This document shows, in pieces, positions 36,443 to 45,179 of a stretch of 64,000 nucleotides of DNA (position 1 is the first letter of the stretch; every line of letters starts with the position of its first letter). Below the pieces are notes generated by a model. It was not told where the DNA came from, did not search any database, and saw only the letters and a list, made by a program, of their open reading frames with translations. This stretch comes from Ottowia oryzae. GTDB taxonomy: Bacteria; Pseudomonadota; Gammaproteobacteria; Burkholderiales; Burkholderiaceae_C. Where the stretch lies: assembly GCF_003008535.1 (NCBI RefSeq), contig NZ_CP027666.1, positions 186,001-250,000 on the forward strand, in the 5' to 3' direction. The translations under genes were made by a program, and so were the position numbers.

Positions 36443-36490
36443 TTTTGATAGCTACTGGCGCTGGCCACACCAGCGCCAAAGGCCAATTTC
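36442..36490 (+). repeat. Dispersed small repeat, intergenic copy (symmetrical)
   Basis: TTTTGATAGCTACTGGCGCTGG and CCAGCGCCAAAGGCC form near-perfect complementary arms, CTGGCGCTGG/CCAGCGCC. This copy starts at the LysM stop codon and leads into the downstream terminator, where it could form an additional hairpin in the mRNA. Confidence 0.7.
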
Positions 36491-36496
36491 ACTGAT

Positions 36497-36523
36497 GAAA
36501 AGCACCCTTCGGGGTGCTTTTTT
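36497..36523 (+). terminator. Rho-independent terminator of the LysM gene
   Basis: AAAAGCACCC-TTCG-GGGTGCTTTT, a UUCG-type loop with a 10-bp stem and T run, about 55 nt after the LysM stop codon. The flanking A and T runs make it usable in either direction. Confidence 0.9.
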
Positions 36524-36599
36524 GTTGGCCCGCCTTGGCGCCAGCGCCCCTGTCGCGCACGCACTCGATTCGCCGCGCTGCCCCGCGTAGAGTGCCGCC

Positions 36600-38135
36600 A
36601 TGCCCGACACCACCCACGCCAACGCCCTCGCCGCCCCCGACCCGATCACCGCGCTGGACGCCACGGCGCTGTCCGAAGCCATCCACGCCCGGCGCCTGAG
36701 CTGCCGCGAGGTGATGGCCGCCTACCTGGCGCGCATCCACCGCGTGAACCCCACGTACAACGCGCTCGTGTCGCTGCGCCCGGATGACGCCTTGCTGGCC
36801 GAGGCGGATGCGTGCGATGCCGAGCTGGCGCGCGGCGCCTCGCGCGGGTGGATGCACGGCATGCCGCAGGCCATCAAGGATCTCTCCAACGCGGCGGGCT
36901 TGCCGACCACGCTGGGCTCGCCGCTGATGAAGCACTTCGTGGCGCACGAAGACGGGCTGATGGCCGCGCGCATGAAGGGCGCGGGCTGCATCGTGATCGG
37001 CAAGACGAACACGCCCGAGTTTGGCCTGGGCTCGCACACCTTCAACGAGGTGTTTGGCGCCACCGGCAACGCATACGACGCCACCAAATCGGCGGGCGGC
37101 AGCAGCGGCGGCGCGGGCGCGGCGCTGGCCCTGCGGCTGCTGCCGGTGGCCGATGGGTCGGACTTCATGGGCAGCCTGCGCAACCCGGCGGGCTGGGCCA
37201 ATATTTTTGGCATGCGCCCCAGCCAGGGCCGCGTGCCGATGGTGCCCGCGCACGACGTGTGGGTCAGCCAGCTGGGCACCGAAGGGCCGATGGGCCGCAC
37301 CGTGCGCGACGTGGCGCGGCTGCTGCACACGCAGGCGGGCTACTCGCCGGATGCTCCGTTATCCATAGCTGCTGGCGCAAATGGGGCGGGCGCTGGCACC
37401 GCTTTCAACCCTACAACAGCGCGCATCGGCTGGCTGGGCGACTTGAACGGCTACCTGCCCATGGCGCCCGGCATTCTGGCCGCGTGCGAACAGGGGCTGG
37501 GCCGCCTTGAAGGGCTGGGCTGCGCCGTGGCGCCCGCCGCGCTGGGCATGGCGCCCGAGCGCGTCTGGCAAGCGTGGCTGGTGTGGCGGCGCGTGCTGGT
37601 GGCATCGCGCATCGCCCCGTTTTTGCTGAAGGCCAGCAACCGCGCGCTTATCAAGCCCGAGGCGCTGTGGGAGCACGACCAGGCGCAAGGCTGCAGCGCG
37701 GCGGAATTCCTCTCCGCCAGCGTGGCGCGCACGCAGTTCTACCAAAGCATGCTGGCGCTGTTCGGGCGGTACGATTTTCTGGCGCTGCCCACCGCGCAGG
37801 TGTGGCCCTTCGACGTCGCCGAGCGCTGGCCGCGCGAGGTGGCCGGCCGCACCATGGACACCTACCACCGCTGGATGGAAGTGGTGATCTATGCCACCTT
37901 CGCCGGGCTGCCCTGCATCAGCGTGCCGGTGGGCTTCAATGCCGACGGCCTGCCGATGGGCATGCAACTGATCGGCCGCCCGCAGGACGACGCGGGTGTG
38001 CTGGCGCTGGCGGCGGCGTACGAAGGGGCGATTGGCGATTGGCTGGCGCGGCTGCCGCTGGTGCGCGATTCGGCGAACGGAGTAGCAGCGGCTGCACCGG
38101 ATGCGGATGCGGGCCGCGCGCCACCGGCACGCTGA
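36600..38135 (+). CDS. Amidase (amidase-signature family)
   Basis: 511 aa. The Ser-cisSer-Lys catalytic triad is recognisable: Lys in MPQAIKDLS (about residue 96), GGSSGGAGAAL (cis-Ser region, about 165) and GSDFMGSLRNPA (catalytic Ser, about 185). C-terminal QLIGRPQDDAGVLALAAAYE is typical. Members hydrolyse carboxamides to acid plus ammonia in the cytoplasm. An in-frame copy of the dispersed repeat encodes about residues 253-270 (PLSIAAGANGAGAG), in a surface segment after the core signature. Specific substrate unknown. Confidence 0.88.
   Translation: MPDTTHANALAAPDPITALDATALSEAIHARRLSCREVMAAYLARIHRVNPTYNALVSLRPDDALLAEADACDAELARGASRGWMHGMPQAIKDLSNAAGLPTTLGSPLMKHFVAHEDGLMAARMKGAGCIVIGKTNTPEFGLGSHTFNEVFGATGNAYDATKSAGGSSGGAGAALALRLLPVADGSDFMGSLRNPAGWANIFGMRPSQGRVPMVPAHDVWVSQLGTEGPMGRTVRDVARLLHTQAGYSPDAPLSIAAGANGAGAGTAFNPTTARIGWLGDLNGYLPMAPGILAACEQGLGRLEGLGCAVAPAALGMAPERVWQAWLVWRRVLVASRIAPFLLKASNRALIKPEALWEHDQAQGCSAAEFLSASVARTQFYQSMLALFGRYDFLALPTAQVWPFDVAERWPREVAGRTMDTYHRWMEVVIYATFAGLPCISVPVGFNADGLPMGMQLIGRPQDDAGVLALAAAYEGAIGDWLARLPLVRDSANGVAAAAPDADAGRAPPAR
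37357..37410. repeat. Dispersed small repeat, in-frame copy within the amidase gene
   Basis: GTTATCCATAGCTGCTGGCGC, spacer, then GCGCTGGCACCGCTTTC match the two-arm plan of the family. The amidase reading frame is open throughout. Confidence 0.7.
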
Positions 38136-38169
38136 AGCGCCGCGTGGCACGGCGCTGCGAAATACTCAC

Positions 38170-38222
38170 AAATTCATAGCTGCCAGCGCTGGTGGCGCCT
38201 GCGCTGGAGCGGCTTTTTACTT
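38170..38222 (+). repeat. Dispersed small repeat, intergenic copy
   Basis: AAATTCATAGCTGCCAGCGC, GGTGGCG spacer, then CTGCGCTGGAGCGGCTTTTT. It lies between the amidase stop and the convergent persulfide dioxygenase gene; with its T run it could also act as a weak terminator. The rest of this 216-nt gap shows no gene. Confidence 0.75.
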
Positions 38223-38351
38223 TAGATCAACCTGGGCGCCGGTGGTTGCTCGGCACCGCTGCCTCACCGCACTCGCACTCGCAGTCGCCGCCGCCCAGTT
38301 GCACTTTGATCGTCCAGCGCCACCGCCCAAGCCGCTGGCGCCCCAGGCGCG

Positions 38352-39557
38352 TCAGTTCTGCCGCCAGGGCAGGCCGGCGTGGCGCCAGCCGTTCTGGTGG
38401 TTGCGCTGGGCGTTGGCGTCGGGCGCGCCTTCAAAGCCGCCGAGGATGTTGTAGGCCGTCAGGCCCAGCTCGGTCGCGCGCTGGGCGGCGGGCACCGAGC
38501 GCACGCCGCTGCGGCACAGCAGCATGACGGGCTGGCCTTCGGCGGCGGCTTCACGCAGCTGCGCGTCGAAGTCGGGGTTCAGCGCCATGCCGGGCCACTG
38601 CTTCCAGGCGGCCACCCGGGCGCCGGGCACAAAGCCCACCCATTCGCGCTCGGCATCGGTGCGCACGTCCACCAGCACGGCCTGGCCGCCGGTCATCCAC
38701 CGGTAGGCGGCCTGCGGGCTGATGTCACCGGCGTAACCGTCGGCGGGCGTGGGGCTGTCATCCTGCGCGCCTGCGGGCGCGGGCGCGCCCAGGCCCGAGC
38801 GCTGGTTGGCCGGCACGGCTTCGTCGATACGCTGGGGCTTGGGCAAGTCCAGCTGCGCCATCAGCGCCACGAATTCGGCGCGCGACTTGCCGGCTATGCG
38901 CGGGTTGGTGGCTTTTTCCAGCCCGATGGTGGACTGGGTGCGCTCGTTGTAGTCGTGGCCGGGCCAGACGATGGTGTCGTTGGGCAGCGCGAACAGCACC
39001 TGCGTGATGCTGTCGTACAGCTGCTCGGCCGAGCCGCTTTGGAAGTCGGTGCGCCCGCAGCCGCCGATCAGCAGGGTGTCGCCGGTGAAGACATGGCGCT
39101 CGTCCTGGCGCAGGTCGGGCCGCATTTCGTGGCCCAGCGGCAGCGCCGTCAGCTCGGTGGGGATTTCTTCCTCTTCGACCGACTTGCGTTCCCAGTAAAA
39201 GCACACGCTGCCCGCCGTGTGGCCGGGCGTGTGCAGCACGCGCAGCGATTCGCGCCCGAAGCTGAGCACGTCGCCATCGCCCAGCTGCACGGCGGCCGTG
39301 GCCACGCCGCAGCCGGCCGGGGCGGCCAGGCGCGCGCCGGTCATCTCGGCCAGCTTGGCGGCGCTGGTGATGTGGTCGGCGTGGGCGTGCGTTTCCACCG
39401 CCCATTTCAGCTTCAGGTTCAGGCGCGCGACGGTGTCCAGGTCGCGCTGGAGCTGCTCGGCCACCGGGTCGAGGATCAGCGCTTCGCGCGTGGCCTCATC
39501 GAACAGGATGTAGGTGTACGAATGCGAAGCCGGGTCGAAAAGCTGGGTCTGGTTCAT
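38352..39557 (-). CDS. Persulfide dioxygenase-rhodanese fusion (ETHE1-like)
   Basis: 401 aa. The N-terminal metallo-beta-lactamase domain has THAHADH (His57, His59, Asp61, His62), HTPGHTAGS and FTGDTLLIGGCGRTDFQ, matching ETHE1-type persulfide dioxygenases that oxidise glutathione persulfide to sulfite. After a linker with Pro/Ala-rich residues (about 245-275) a rhodanese domain follows, with the active-site loop LLCRSGVRS (Cys about 348). Such fusions link sulfane-sulfur transfer with oxidation. A CsoR-type regulator gene lies 96 nt upstream on the same strand, consistent with persulfide-responsive control in this family. Confidence 0.9.
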   Translation of the reverse strand: MNQTQLFDPASHSYTYILFDEATREALILDPVAEQLQRDLDTVARLNLKLKWAVETHAHADHITSAAKLAEMTGARLAAPAGCGVATAAVQLGDGDVLSFGRESLRVLHTPGHTAGSVCFYWERKSVEEEEIPTELTALPLGHEMRPDLRQDERHVFTGDTLLIGGCGRTDFQSGSAEQLYDSITQVLFALPNDTIVWPGHDYNERTQSTIGLEKATNPRIAGKSRAEFVALMAQLDLPKPQRIDEAVPANQRSGLGAPAPAGAQDDSPTPADGYAGDISPQAAYRWMTGGQAVLVDVRTDAEREWVGFVPGARVAAWKQWPGMALNPDFDAQLREAAAEGQPVMLLCRSGVRSVPAAQRATELGLTAYNILGGFEGAPDANAQRNHQNGWRHAGLPWRQN

Positions 39558-39653
39558 GCGCGCAGTTTAGGCGCAAGCGCCCGCACGTGCCGCCTGCGCG
39601 TCGCGCCCCCGCGCCCCGGCGGCGGCTGGGGGCCCAAAGCCCCCGCAGCCTGA

Positions 39654-39899
39654 TCAGGCAAAGCGCAGCAGCAGGGCCGCCACTTCGTCCGAATCGACCT
39701 GGCCTTCGGCGATCAGCGTGGCGACCAGCGCGAAGAAAGCCTTGTCCAGCGCCTTGCGCGCCGCGGTCATCTGCTGCGCCACTTTTTCGGATTCGGCCTC
39801 GGCCTGAATCAGTTTCTGCAGGCCTCGCAACTGCCCCTCCACCCGCGCCAGGCGGTCACACAGTGCTTTCTTCCCTGCCTCGTCCTTCACCATGCTCAT
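39654..39899 (-). CDS. CsoR/FrmR-family (DUF156) repressor without canonical sensing cysteines
   Basis: 81 aa from the ATG at 39897-39899. The all-helical CsoR fold is evident (LCDRLARVEGQLRGLQKLI, then VAQQMTAARKALDKAFFALV). In CsoR, CstR and FrmR a Cys at the start of helix 2 and a later His/Cys pair bind metal, sulfide or formaldehyde. Here the expected positions are Ser (AESEKVAQ) and Thr/Ala-Gly (VATLIAEGQ). The only Cys is in ALCDRL near the N-terminus. It is probably the regulator of the downstream persulfide dioxygenase gene, but its signal must differ from the family norm. Confidence 0.8.
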   Translation of the reverse strand: MSMVKDEAGKKALCDRLARVEGQLRGLQKLIQAEAESEKVAQQMTAARKALDKAFFALVATLIAEGQVDSDEVAALLLRFA

Positions 39900-39913
39900 G
39901 ATTCTTCTTTTCT

Positions 39914-39923
39914 TTAGTACTAA
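39914..39923. promoter_or_regulatory. Palindrome TTAGTACTAA, likely autoregulatory operator
   Basis: A perfect 10-bp palindrome, with partly symmetric flanks (CTTTAGTACTAAGG), lies 15 nt before the start of the CsoR-type gene. Operators of this repressor family are short palindromes overlapping the promoter or start region. AT-rich sequence here contrasts with the GC-rich genes. Confidence 0.5.
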
Positions 39924-40179
39924 GGTGTCACACCGCACTCATCACAGGGCGAATGTTAGCCGGAATGTAATCAAAGATGCGTATTTTCACGGCCACACCC
40001 CTCGCGGCTGGGGCTGGCCGCTGGGCGCACACCCGGCGCGTCGCTGTCGCCCGGCGGACCGCGCCGCGCGGCGTCGGCTGACGCCCCCAACCCCCGTTTG
40101 CCCGGAAAATGCCGCACAGCGAGTGCGTGCGCCACGGCGCCCCGCCGCAGCCGATATCCAACCTGAACGAAAGCAGTGA

Positions 40180-41022
40180 ATGGCAAAGAAGAACGACAGC
40201 AAGGCGGACACGGGCGCCGCGCCGTGGAACGTGCCGGTGGGCGGCAAGGGCTTTTCGCTGGCGCGCGTGCCCACCAACGCCAAGCCGTTTTCCACCGGCG
40301 ACAAGGACAAGGACAAAGCCCTGCTGGCCGATCTGGCCAAAGAGGTGGACGCGCTGCAGGACATCTTCTGGGCCGACCAGCGCTTCAAGCTGCTGGTGCT
40401 GCTGCAGGGCATGGACACGGCGGGCAAGGACGGCACCATCCGGGCCGTATTCAAGGAAACCAGCCCGCTGGGCGTGCGCACCCACGCCTGGAAGGCGCCG
40501 ACCGAGCTGGAGCGGCGCCACAACTTCCTGTGGCGCATCCAGCAGCAGTTGCCCGCCTCGGGCGAGATGATGATCCACAACCGCAGCCACTACGAAGACG
40601 TGCTGGTGCCCGTGGTGGACGAATACATCAGCGCCAAGACCACGGCGCAGCGCTACCGCCAGATCAACGATTTCGAGCGCATGCTGAGCGAGACCGGCAC
40701 CGTGGTGCTGAAGTTCATGCTGCATATCGGCTCTGACGAGCAGCGCGAGCGCCTGCAGGCGCGCATCGACGACCCGACCAAGAACTGGAAGTTCAGCGAA
40801 GGCGACATCGCCGTGCGCAAGCAGTGGGACGCCTATCAGCGCGCCTACAACGACCTGCTGTGCGCCACGTCCACCGAGTACGCGCCCTGGGTGGTGGTGC
40901 CCGCCGACAGCAAGACGCACCGCAACGTGATGATCGCCACGCTGGTGCGCGACAAGCTCCAAAGCCTCAAGCTGCGCTATCCGCCGCCCGACCCGGCGCT
41001 CAAGGGCCTGAAGATCGTCTGA
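40180..41022 (+). CDS. ppk2: Polyphosphate kinase 2
   Basis: 280 aa. Walker A LLQGMDTAGKDGTIR (about residues 72-86), lid-module NRSHYEDVLVP (about 134), Walker B-like FERMLSETGTVVLKF and WKFSEGDIAVRKQWDAY. This one-domain arrangement is the short PPK2 class (III), which uses polyphosphate to phosphorylate nucleotides such as AMP and ADP. An N-terminal basic/polar extension precedes the core. Cytoplasmic. Upstream 240 nt is GC-rich without a recognisable gene. Subclass is inferred from length. Confidence 0.88.
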   Translation: MAKKNDSKADTGAAPWNVPVGGKGFSLARVPTNAKPFSTGDKDKDKALLADLAKEVDALQDIFWADQRFKLLVLLQGMDTAGKDGTIRAVFKETSPLGVRTHAWKAPTELERRHNFLWRIQQQLPASGEMMIHNRSHYEDVLVPVVDEYISAKTTAQRYRQINDFERMLSETGTVVLKFMLHIGSDEQRERLQARIDDPTKNWKFSEGDIAVRKQWDAYQRAYNDLLCATSTEYAPWVVVPADSKTHRNVMIATLVRDKLQSLKLRYPPPDPALKGLKIV

Positions 41023-41077
41023 TCTGCTCGGCGCGCCCGCCCGTGGGCGCGCGAGGCGCCTGGTCGGCGAGCACCAT

Positions 41078-41135
41078 CAACTATCTTATTGATAGCTGCC
41101 AGCGCTCAATCCACCTGCGCCAGAGGCCTAAAACA
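41078..41135 (+). repeat. Dispersed small repeat, intergenic copy (reference copy)
   Basis: TTATTGATAGCTGCCAGCGC, TCAATCCAC spacer, then CTGCGCCAGAGGCCTAAAA. It shows the clearest form of the family: AT-rich head, GATAGCTGCCAGCGC, a short variable loop, CTGCGCCAGAGGC and an A-rich tail. Located between convergent ppk2 and ybaN-like genes. Confidence 0.85.
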
Positions 41136-41201
41136 CCTCCAAACCAAGCGCCGGCACCGCGCGCCTGCGTGGGAGCGCAACGGTACGCGCCGGCCGGTTA
41201 T

Positions 41202-41627
41202 TCAAGCGTCGGGCCTCCGCCAGAGCCAGATGCCCACGGCCAGCATCACCACCGGCACGGCGATGCGCAGCCACAGCGGGATGGCCGGGAAGAACTGCAT
41301 GCCCAGCGCGCTGCAGGCCATCATGCTGCAGCTCAGCCATTTGATGCGCCGCGGAATGGCGCCGTGCTGACGCCACTGCACGATGGGCGGGCCAAAGATG
41401 CGGTGCGCCAAGAGCCAGGCCTCAAACGCGGGCCAGCCCCGGCTGGCGGCCCAGGCGGACGCGATCAAAAACGGCACCGTGGGCATGACGGGCAAGGCAA
41501 TGCCGATCAGGCCCAGCCCCAAAAAAACCAGGGCCAGCGCGCGCCAGGCCAGCACGGCCATGCGGCGGCGAAACGCCACTTTCTCGGGGCTGGGGATGGC
41601 GCGCGGCGGCGGGGGCGATTCCTTCAT
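41202..41627 (-). CDS. YbaN/DUF454 inner-membrane protein
   Basis: 141 aa. Basic N-terminus, then hydrophobic segments (LAWRALALVFLGLGLIGIAL; WLRIAVPVVMLAVGIWLW) separated by a conserved loop with PVMPTVPFLIASAWAASRG and HRIFGPPIVQWRQHGAIPRR. This block is the DUF454 signature shared by E. coli YbaN. Function unknown. The gene stands alone between a repeat-containing gap (41023-41201) and a 229-nt gap without recognisable content. Confidence 0.88.
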   Translation of the reverse strand: MKESPPPPRAIPSPEKVAFRRRMAVLAWRALALVFLGLGLIGIALPVMPTVPFLIASAWAASRGWPAFEAWLLAHRIFGPPIVQWRQHGAIPRRIKWLSCSMMACSALGMQFFPAIPLWLRIAVPVVMLAVGIWLWRRPDA

Positions 41628-41856
41628 GCGGGATTCAATGCAGGCGATACGAGGTGATCAAACGGGCAGGTGGCGGCGAACCCAAAGTTTGCAACGCGCG
41701 GGGGCGTGGCGCCTTGATTTGGGCGCGAGCAAGCCCGGGACAAGCCAGCCGGCAGCATCGCACGCCGGGCGCTGCCGCGGTGTCAGCCAGCGGCTGAAAT
41801 GCGCGGGGGCTGGCGCCGCACCGGCGCACCGGCCGGCCAGCGGCTGGCACAGCGGT

Positions 41857-42657
41857 TCAGCGGCTGGGCGGGGCCAGCCGGTCCAGCCGCAGCCGGTCGC
41901 GCGCATCGCTCACGCGCGACAGCGCCCAGAAGCTCACGCCCACGGCGCCCAGCGTGGCGGCCACGGCCAGCAGCATCAGCAGCAGGATCTGGTACTTGGC
42001 CGCCTCCAGCGGCGCCATGCCGGCCAGGATCTGGCCCGTCATCATGCCGGGCAAGGTGATGATGCCGGCGGCCGACATCTGGTTGATGACCGGAATCAGC
42101 CCCTGCCGCAAGGCCGCGCGCTGCAAGTCGCCCAGCGCCTGCCGCCGCGTGGCGCCCAGGGCCAGGCGCGCCTCGATGGCGGGGCGTTCGCGCTCCACCC
42201 CGCGCGTAAAGGCGTTCAGCGTGATGCTCACGCCATTCATCACCGTGCCCAGCACGATGCCCACCACCGGTATCACCGCCTGCGGCGACCACCACGGGTG
42301 GTGCGCCAACAGCGCCAGCCCGGCGCCCGCCACCACCACGGTGGCCAGCGTGCTGGTGGCCGCGCCCATGCCCCAGCCCCACCAGCCGGACAGGCGCCGG
42401 TCCTGCCGCGCAAAAATCTCCCGCGCGGCCGCGCCCAGCATGAACAACGCCACGGCCGCCACCAGCCAGGGCGACTGCAGGGCAAACACCAGCTTCAGCA
42501 CCATGCCGACCAGCAGCAGCTGCACCACCGCCCGCACGCCGGCCACCACCAGCGATCGCGCCTGCCCCAGGCCCAGCGCCAGCGTGAGCCCCGCGCTGCA
42601 CAGCAGCAGGCCGGCCGCCACGGCCAAATCCACGGTGCTGACGACGGCGGCGCTCAT
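41857..42657 (-). CDS. fetB: FetB/YbbM-family ABC exporter permease
   Basis: 266 aa from the ATG at 42655-42657, which overlaps the ATPase stop (ATGA). Seven or so hydrophobic helices. Family signatures: VVGIVLGTVMNGVSITLNAF and LALGATRRQALGDLQR (coupling segment), then INQMSAAGIITLPGMMTGQI. In E. coli FetAB is linked to iron export and peroxide resistance. The pairing with the ATPase gene supports the call. Metal specificity here is inferred from the family. Confidence 0.87.
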   Translation of the reverse strand: MSAAVVSTVDLAVAAGLLLCSAGLTLALGLGQARSLVVAGVRAVVQLLLVGMVLKLVFALQSPWLVAAVALFMLGAAAREIFARQDRRLSGWWGWGMGAATSTLATVVVAGAGLALLAHHPWWSPQAVIPVVGIVLGTVMNGVSITLNAFTRGVERERPAIEARLALGATRRQALGDLQRAALRQGLIPVINQMSAAGIITLPGMMTGQILAGMAPLEAAKYQILLLMLLAVAATLGAVGVSFWALSRVSDARDRLRLDRLAPPSR

Positions 42658-43349
42658 CGCGCGCCCCCGGGCGACAGCGCTGCGCCGTGGCGCGCTGGTT
42701 GCAGCTGGCCACCCACCAGCTCGAAGTGCCGGTGCGCCAGCCGCTGCGCCTGCGCCGCGTCGTGCGTGACCATGAGCACCGCCACGCCCGCCGCCAGCCG
42801 GCTTTGCAGCAGCTGCTCGACCAGCGCGCGGGCCGCGTCGTCCAGGCCCGAGGTGGGCTCGTCCAGCAGCAGCACGCGGTTGCCCGGCTGCAGCGCGCGC
42901 AGCAGCGCCAGGCGCTGGCGCTCGCCGGTGGAGCAGCGCGCCACCGCCGCCTGCGCCAGCGCGGGGCTCAGCCCCACGCGGGGCAGCAGGGCCGCGAAAT
43001 CGGTAACGGGCGGAAAGTGCGCGGCCACACTGTCGGCCCACCATCCGGCTTCGGCCGGCACGTAGGTGACCTGGCGGCGCCAGGCGGGCGCGGGCATGGC
43101 GCTGCAGGCCACGCCAGCCAGCCAGGCGTCGCCGCCGTGCGGGTCCAGATCGGCCACGGCGCGCAGCAGCACGCTTTTGCCCGCGCCGGATGCGCCCATC
43201 AGCGACACGCATTCACCCGCCGCCAGCGCCAGCGACACCGGCCCGACGTGCAGGCGCTGCAGGCCCTTGAGCGCCAGCAGCGGCGCGCTGCCGGCAGTGG
43301 CCAGCGCGGTAGATGGGGCCGGGGATGAGGCAGTGGCGCTCTCAGGCAA
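42654..43349 (-). CDS. fetA: FetA/YbbL-family ABC exporter ATPase
   Basis: 231 aa. Walker A GASGAGKSVLLRAVADLDPH, a signature motif CSTGERQRLALLRAL (S-T-G-E in place of LSGGQ, seen in this family), Walker B RVLLLDEPTSGLD and VLMVTHDAAQAQR (H-loop). Without membrane segments; associates with the FetB-like permease encoded next. The long N-terminal Ala/Ser/Pro tail before LLALKGLQRLHVG is probably flexible. Confidence 0.87.
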   Translation of the reverse strand: MPESATASSPAPSTALATAGSAPLLALKGLQRLHVGPVSLALAAGECVSLMGASGAGKSVLLRAVADLDPHGGDAWLAGVACSAMPAPAWRRQVTYVPAEAGWWADSVAAHFPPVTDFAALLPRVGLSPALAQAAVARCSTGERQRLALLRALQPGNRVLLLDEPTSGLDDAARALVEQLLQSRLAAGVAVLMVTHDAAQAQRLAHRHFELVGGQLQPARHGAALSPGGAR

Positions 43350-43355
43350 GTTAAC

Positions 43356-43410
43356 TCCTGTTTTGATAGCTTCCAGCGCCCTCGCAGCCGGCGCTGGCAG
43401 CCTAAATGCC
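43356..43410 (+). repeat. Dispersed small repeat, intergenic copy
   Basis: CTGTTTTGATAGCTTCCAGC, a spacer with CTCGCAGC, then GGCGCTGGCAGCCTAAAT. It lies just upstream of the fetA start (43349), between it and the divergent amn gene, and so could affect the FetAB mRNA leader. Confidence 0.75.
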
Positions 43411-43520
43411 TACGAAACGGTGATGGGCCCTGCCAATGGCTGGCCAAGGCCCGGCATCATAGGCGTGGGGGCGCCCTGGCCCGCGCGCGCAGGCGTCACG
43501 CCCAGCGTGGACAATGCGCC

Positions 43521-45014
43521 ATGATTTCGCTGCCGCCCTTCATCGCCCCCGCCTCGTACCACAGCGCCGACGAAGCGCTGGCGCAGGTTCGCCACCTCTA
43601 CGACACCGCTTGCAGCCATTTGCGCGACGCGCTGGTGGCGTACATCCGCGGGCCCGCCGAGCCCGACGGCCCGCTGACGCGCGTGCGCGCCTTCTACCCC
43701 TTCGTGCGCCTGCACGTGCCCGTGGGCCGCCACCCGGACACGCGCCTGTCGTACGGCTTTGTCACGCAAGGCGGCACGTACGAAACCACGCTGACCGACC
43801 CGCACCTGTTCGGCAAGTACTACCGCGAGCAGTTCCGCCTGCTGCTGGAAAACCACGGCGTGACGCTGGAAGTGGGCACCAGCCACGAGCCGATTCCCCT
43901 GCCCTTCAGCCTGGGCGAGCACGACCACTTCGAAGGCGGCATGAGCCAGACGCAGCGCCTGCGCCTGGCCGAGGTGTTCGACCTGCCCAACCTGAACGCG
44001 ATGAACGACCGCATCGCCAACGGCACGTACGAACCCAGCCCGGGCGAGCCCGCGCCGCTGGCGCTGTTCACCGCGCCGCGCGTGGACTATTCGCTGCACC
44101 GCCTGCGCCACTACACGGGCACGTCGCCCTCGCACTTCCAGAACTTCGTGCTGTTCACCAACTACCAGTTCTACATCGACGAATTCATCGCGCTGGGCCA
44201 GCAGGAAATGGCCGACCCGGACAGCCAGTACACCCGTTTCGTGCAGCCCGGCAACGTGATCACGCACCGCACCGGCCTGCCCACGCCGGCAGACGAAGTG
44301 CCCGGCGTGCCGCCGCCGCGCCTGCCGCAAATGCCCGCCTACCACCTGGTGCGCGCGGACGGCAGCGGCATCAGCTTCGTGAACATCGGCGTGGGGCCCA
44401 GCAACGCCAAGACCATCACCGACCACATTGCCGTGCTGCGCCCGCACGCCTGGATCATGGTGGGCCACTGCGCGGGGCTGCGCAACAGCCAGCAGCTGGG
44501 CGACTACGTGCTGGCCCACGGCTACGTGCGCGAAGACCACGTGCTGGACGAAGAGCTGCCGATGTGGATTCCCATCCCCGCGCTGGCCGAGGTGCAGATC
44601 GCGCTGCAGCTGGCGGTGGCCGACGTCACCGCGCTCACGGGCGATGAGCTCAAGCGCGTGCTGCGCACCGGCACCGTGGCCACCACCGACAACCGCAACT
44701 GGGAACTGCTGGGCGGCGGCGTGCCGCAGCGGCGCTTTTCGCAATCGCGCGCCGTGGCGCTGGACATGGAAAGCGCCACCATCGCCGCCAACGGCTTTCG
44801 CTTTCGCGTGCCCTACGGCACCTTGCTGTGCGTGAGCGACAAGCCCATGCACGGCGAGATCAAGCTGCCCGGCATGGCCAACCACTTCTACCGCGAGCGG
44901 GTGAATCAGCACCTGAAGATCGGCATCCGCGCCATCGAGCGCCTGCGCGAAGACGGTGTGGATCACCTGCACAGCCGCAAGCTGCGCAGCTTCATGGAAG
45001 TGGCGTTTCAGTAA
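43521..45014 (+). CDS. amn: AMP nucleosidase
   Basis: 497 aa, near the standard length. Hydrolyses AMP to adenine and ribose-5-phosphate. The N-terminal regulatory domain (about 1-180) includes FVTQGGTYETTLTDP. The C-terminal nucleoside-phosphorylase-like domain has VNIGVGPSNAKTITDHIAVL, WIMVGHCAGLRNSQQLGDYV and ALDMESATIAANGFRFRVPYG with the catalytic Asp/Glu region. The enzyme helps to set adenylate levels, normally activated by MgATP and inhibited by phosphate. Divergent from fetA. Confidence 0.94.
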   Translation: MISLPPFIAPASYHSADEALAQVRHLYDTACSHLRDALVAYIRGPAEPDGPLTRVRAFYPFVRLHVPVGRHPDTRLSYGFVTQGGTYETTLTDPHLFGKYYREQFRLLLENHGVTLEVGTSHEPIPLPFSLGEHDHFEGGMSQTQRLRLAEVFDLPNLNAMNDRIANGTYEPSPGEPAPLALFTAPRVDYSLHRLRHYTGTSPSHFQNFVLFTNYQFYIDEFIALGQQEMADPDSQYTRFVQPGNVITHRTGLPTPADEVPGVPPPRLPQMPAYHLVRADGSGISFVNIGVGPSNAKTITDHIAVLRPHAWIMVGHCAGLRNSQQLGDYVLAHGYVREDHVLDEELPMWIPIPALAEVQIALQLAVADVTALTGDELKRVLRTGTVATTDNRNWELLGGGVPQRRFSQSRAVALDMESATIAANGFRFRVPYGTLLCVSDKPMHGEIKLPGMANHFYRERVNQHLKIGIRAIERLREDGVDHLHSRKLRSFMEVAFQ

Positions 45015-45179
45015 GGCGGCACGGGCGCCATGCCGGCGGCGGGCGCGGTTGCATCCAGCGCCTTGAACCGCGCTGGCGGCGTGCATTGGCACGGGTTCTG
45101 CTAGTTGGATGGGTCCTGCGCGGCGCCTGACTCAGGGCCGCGTGGCATCCCACAGCCACCAACCCGGAGCGCCCGTCCC

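Noticed and set aside
43410..45092. A 560-codon minus-strand reading frame opposite amn
   Set aside because: His/Val/Gln-rich shadow translation without a domain; amn has complete family motifs.
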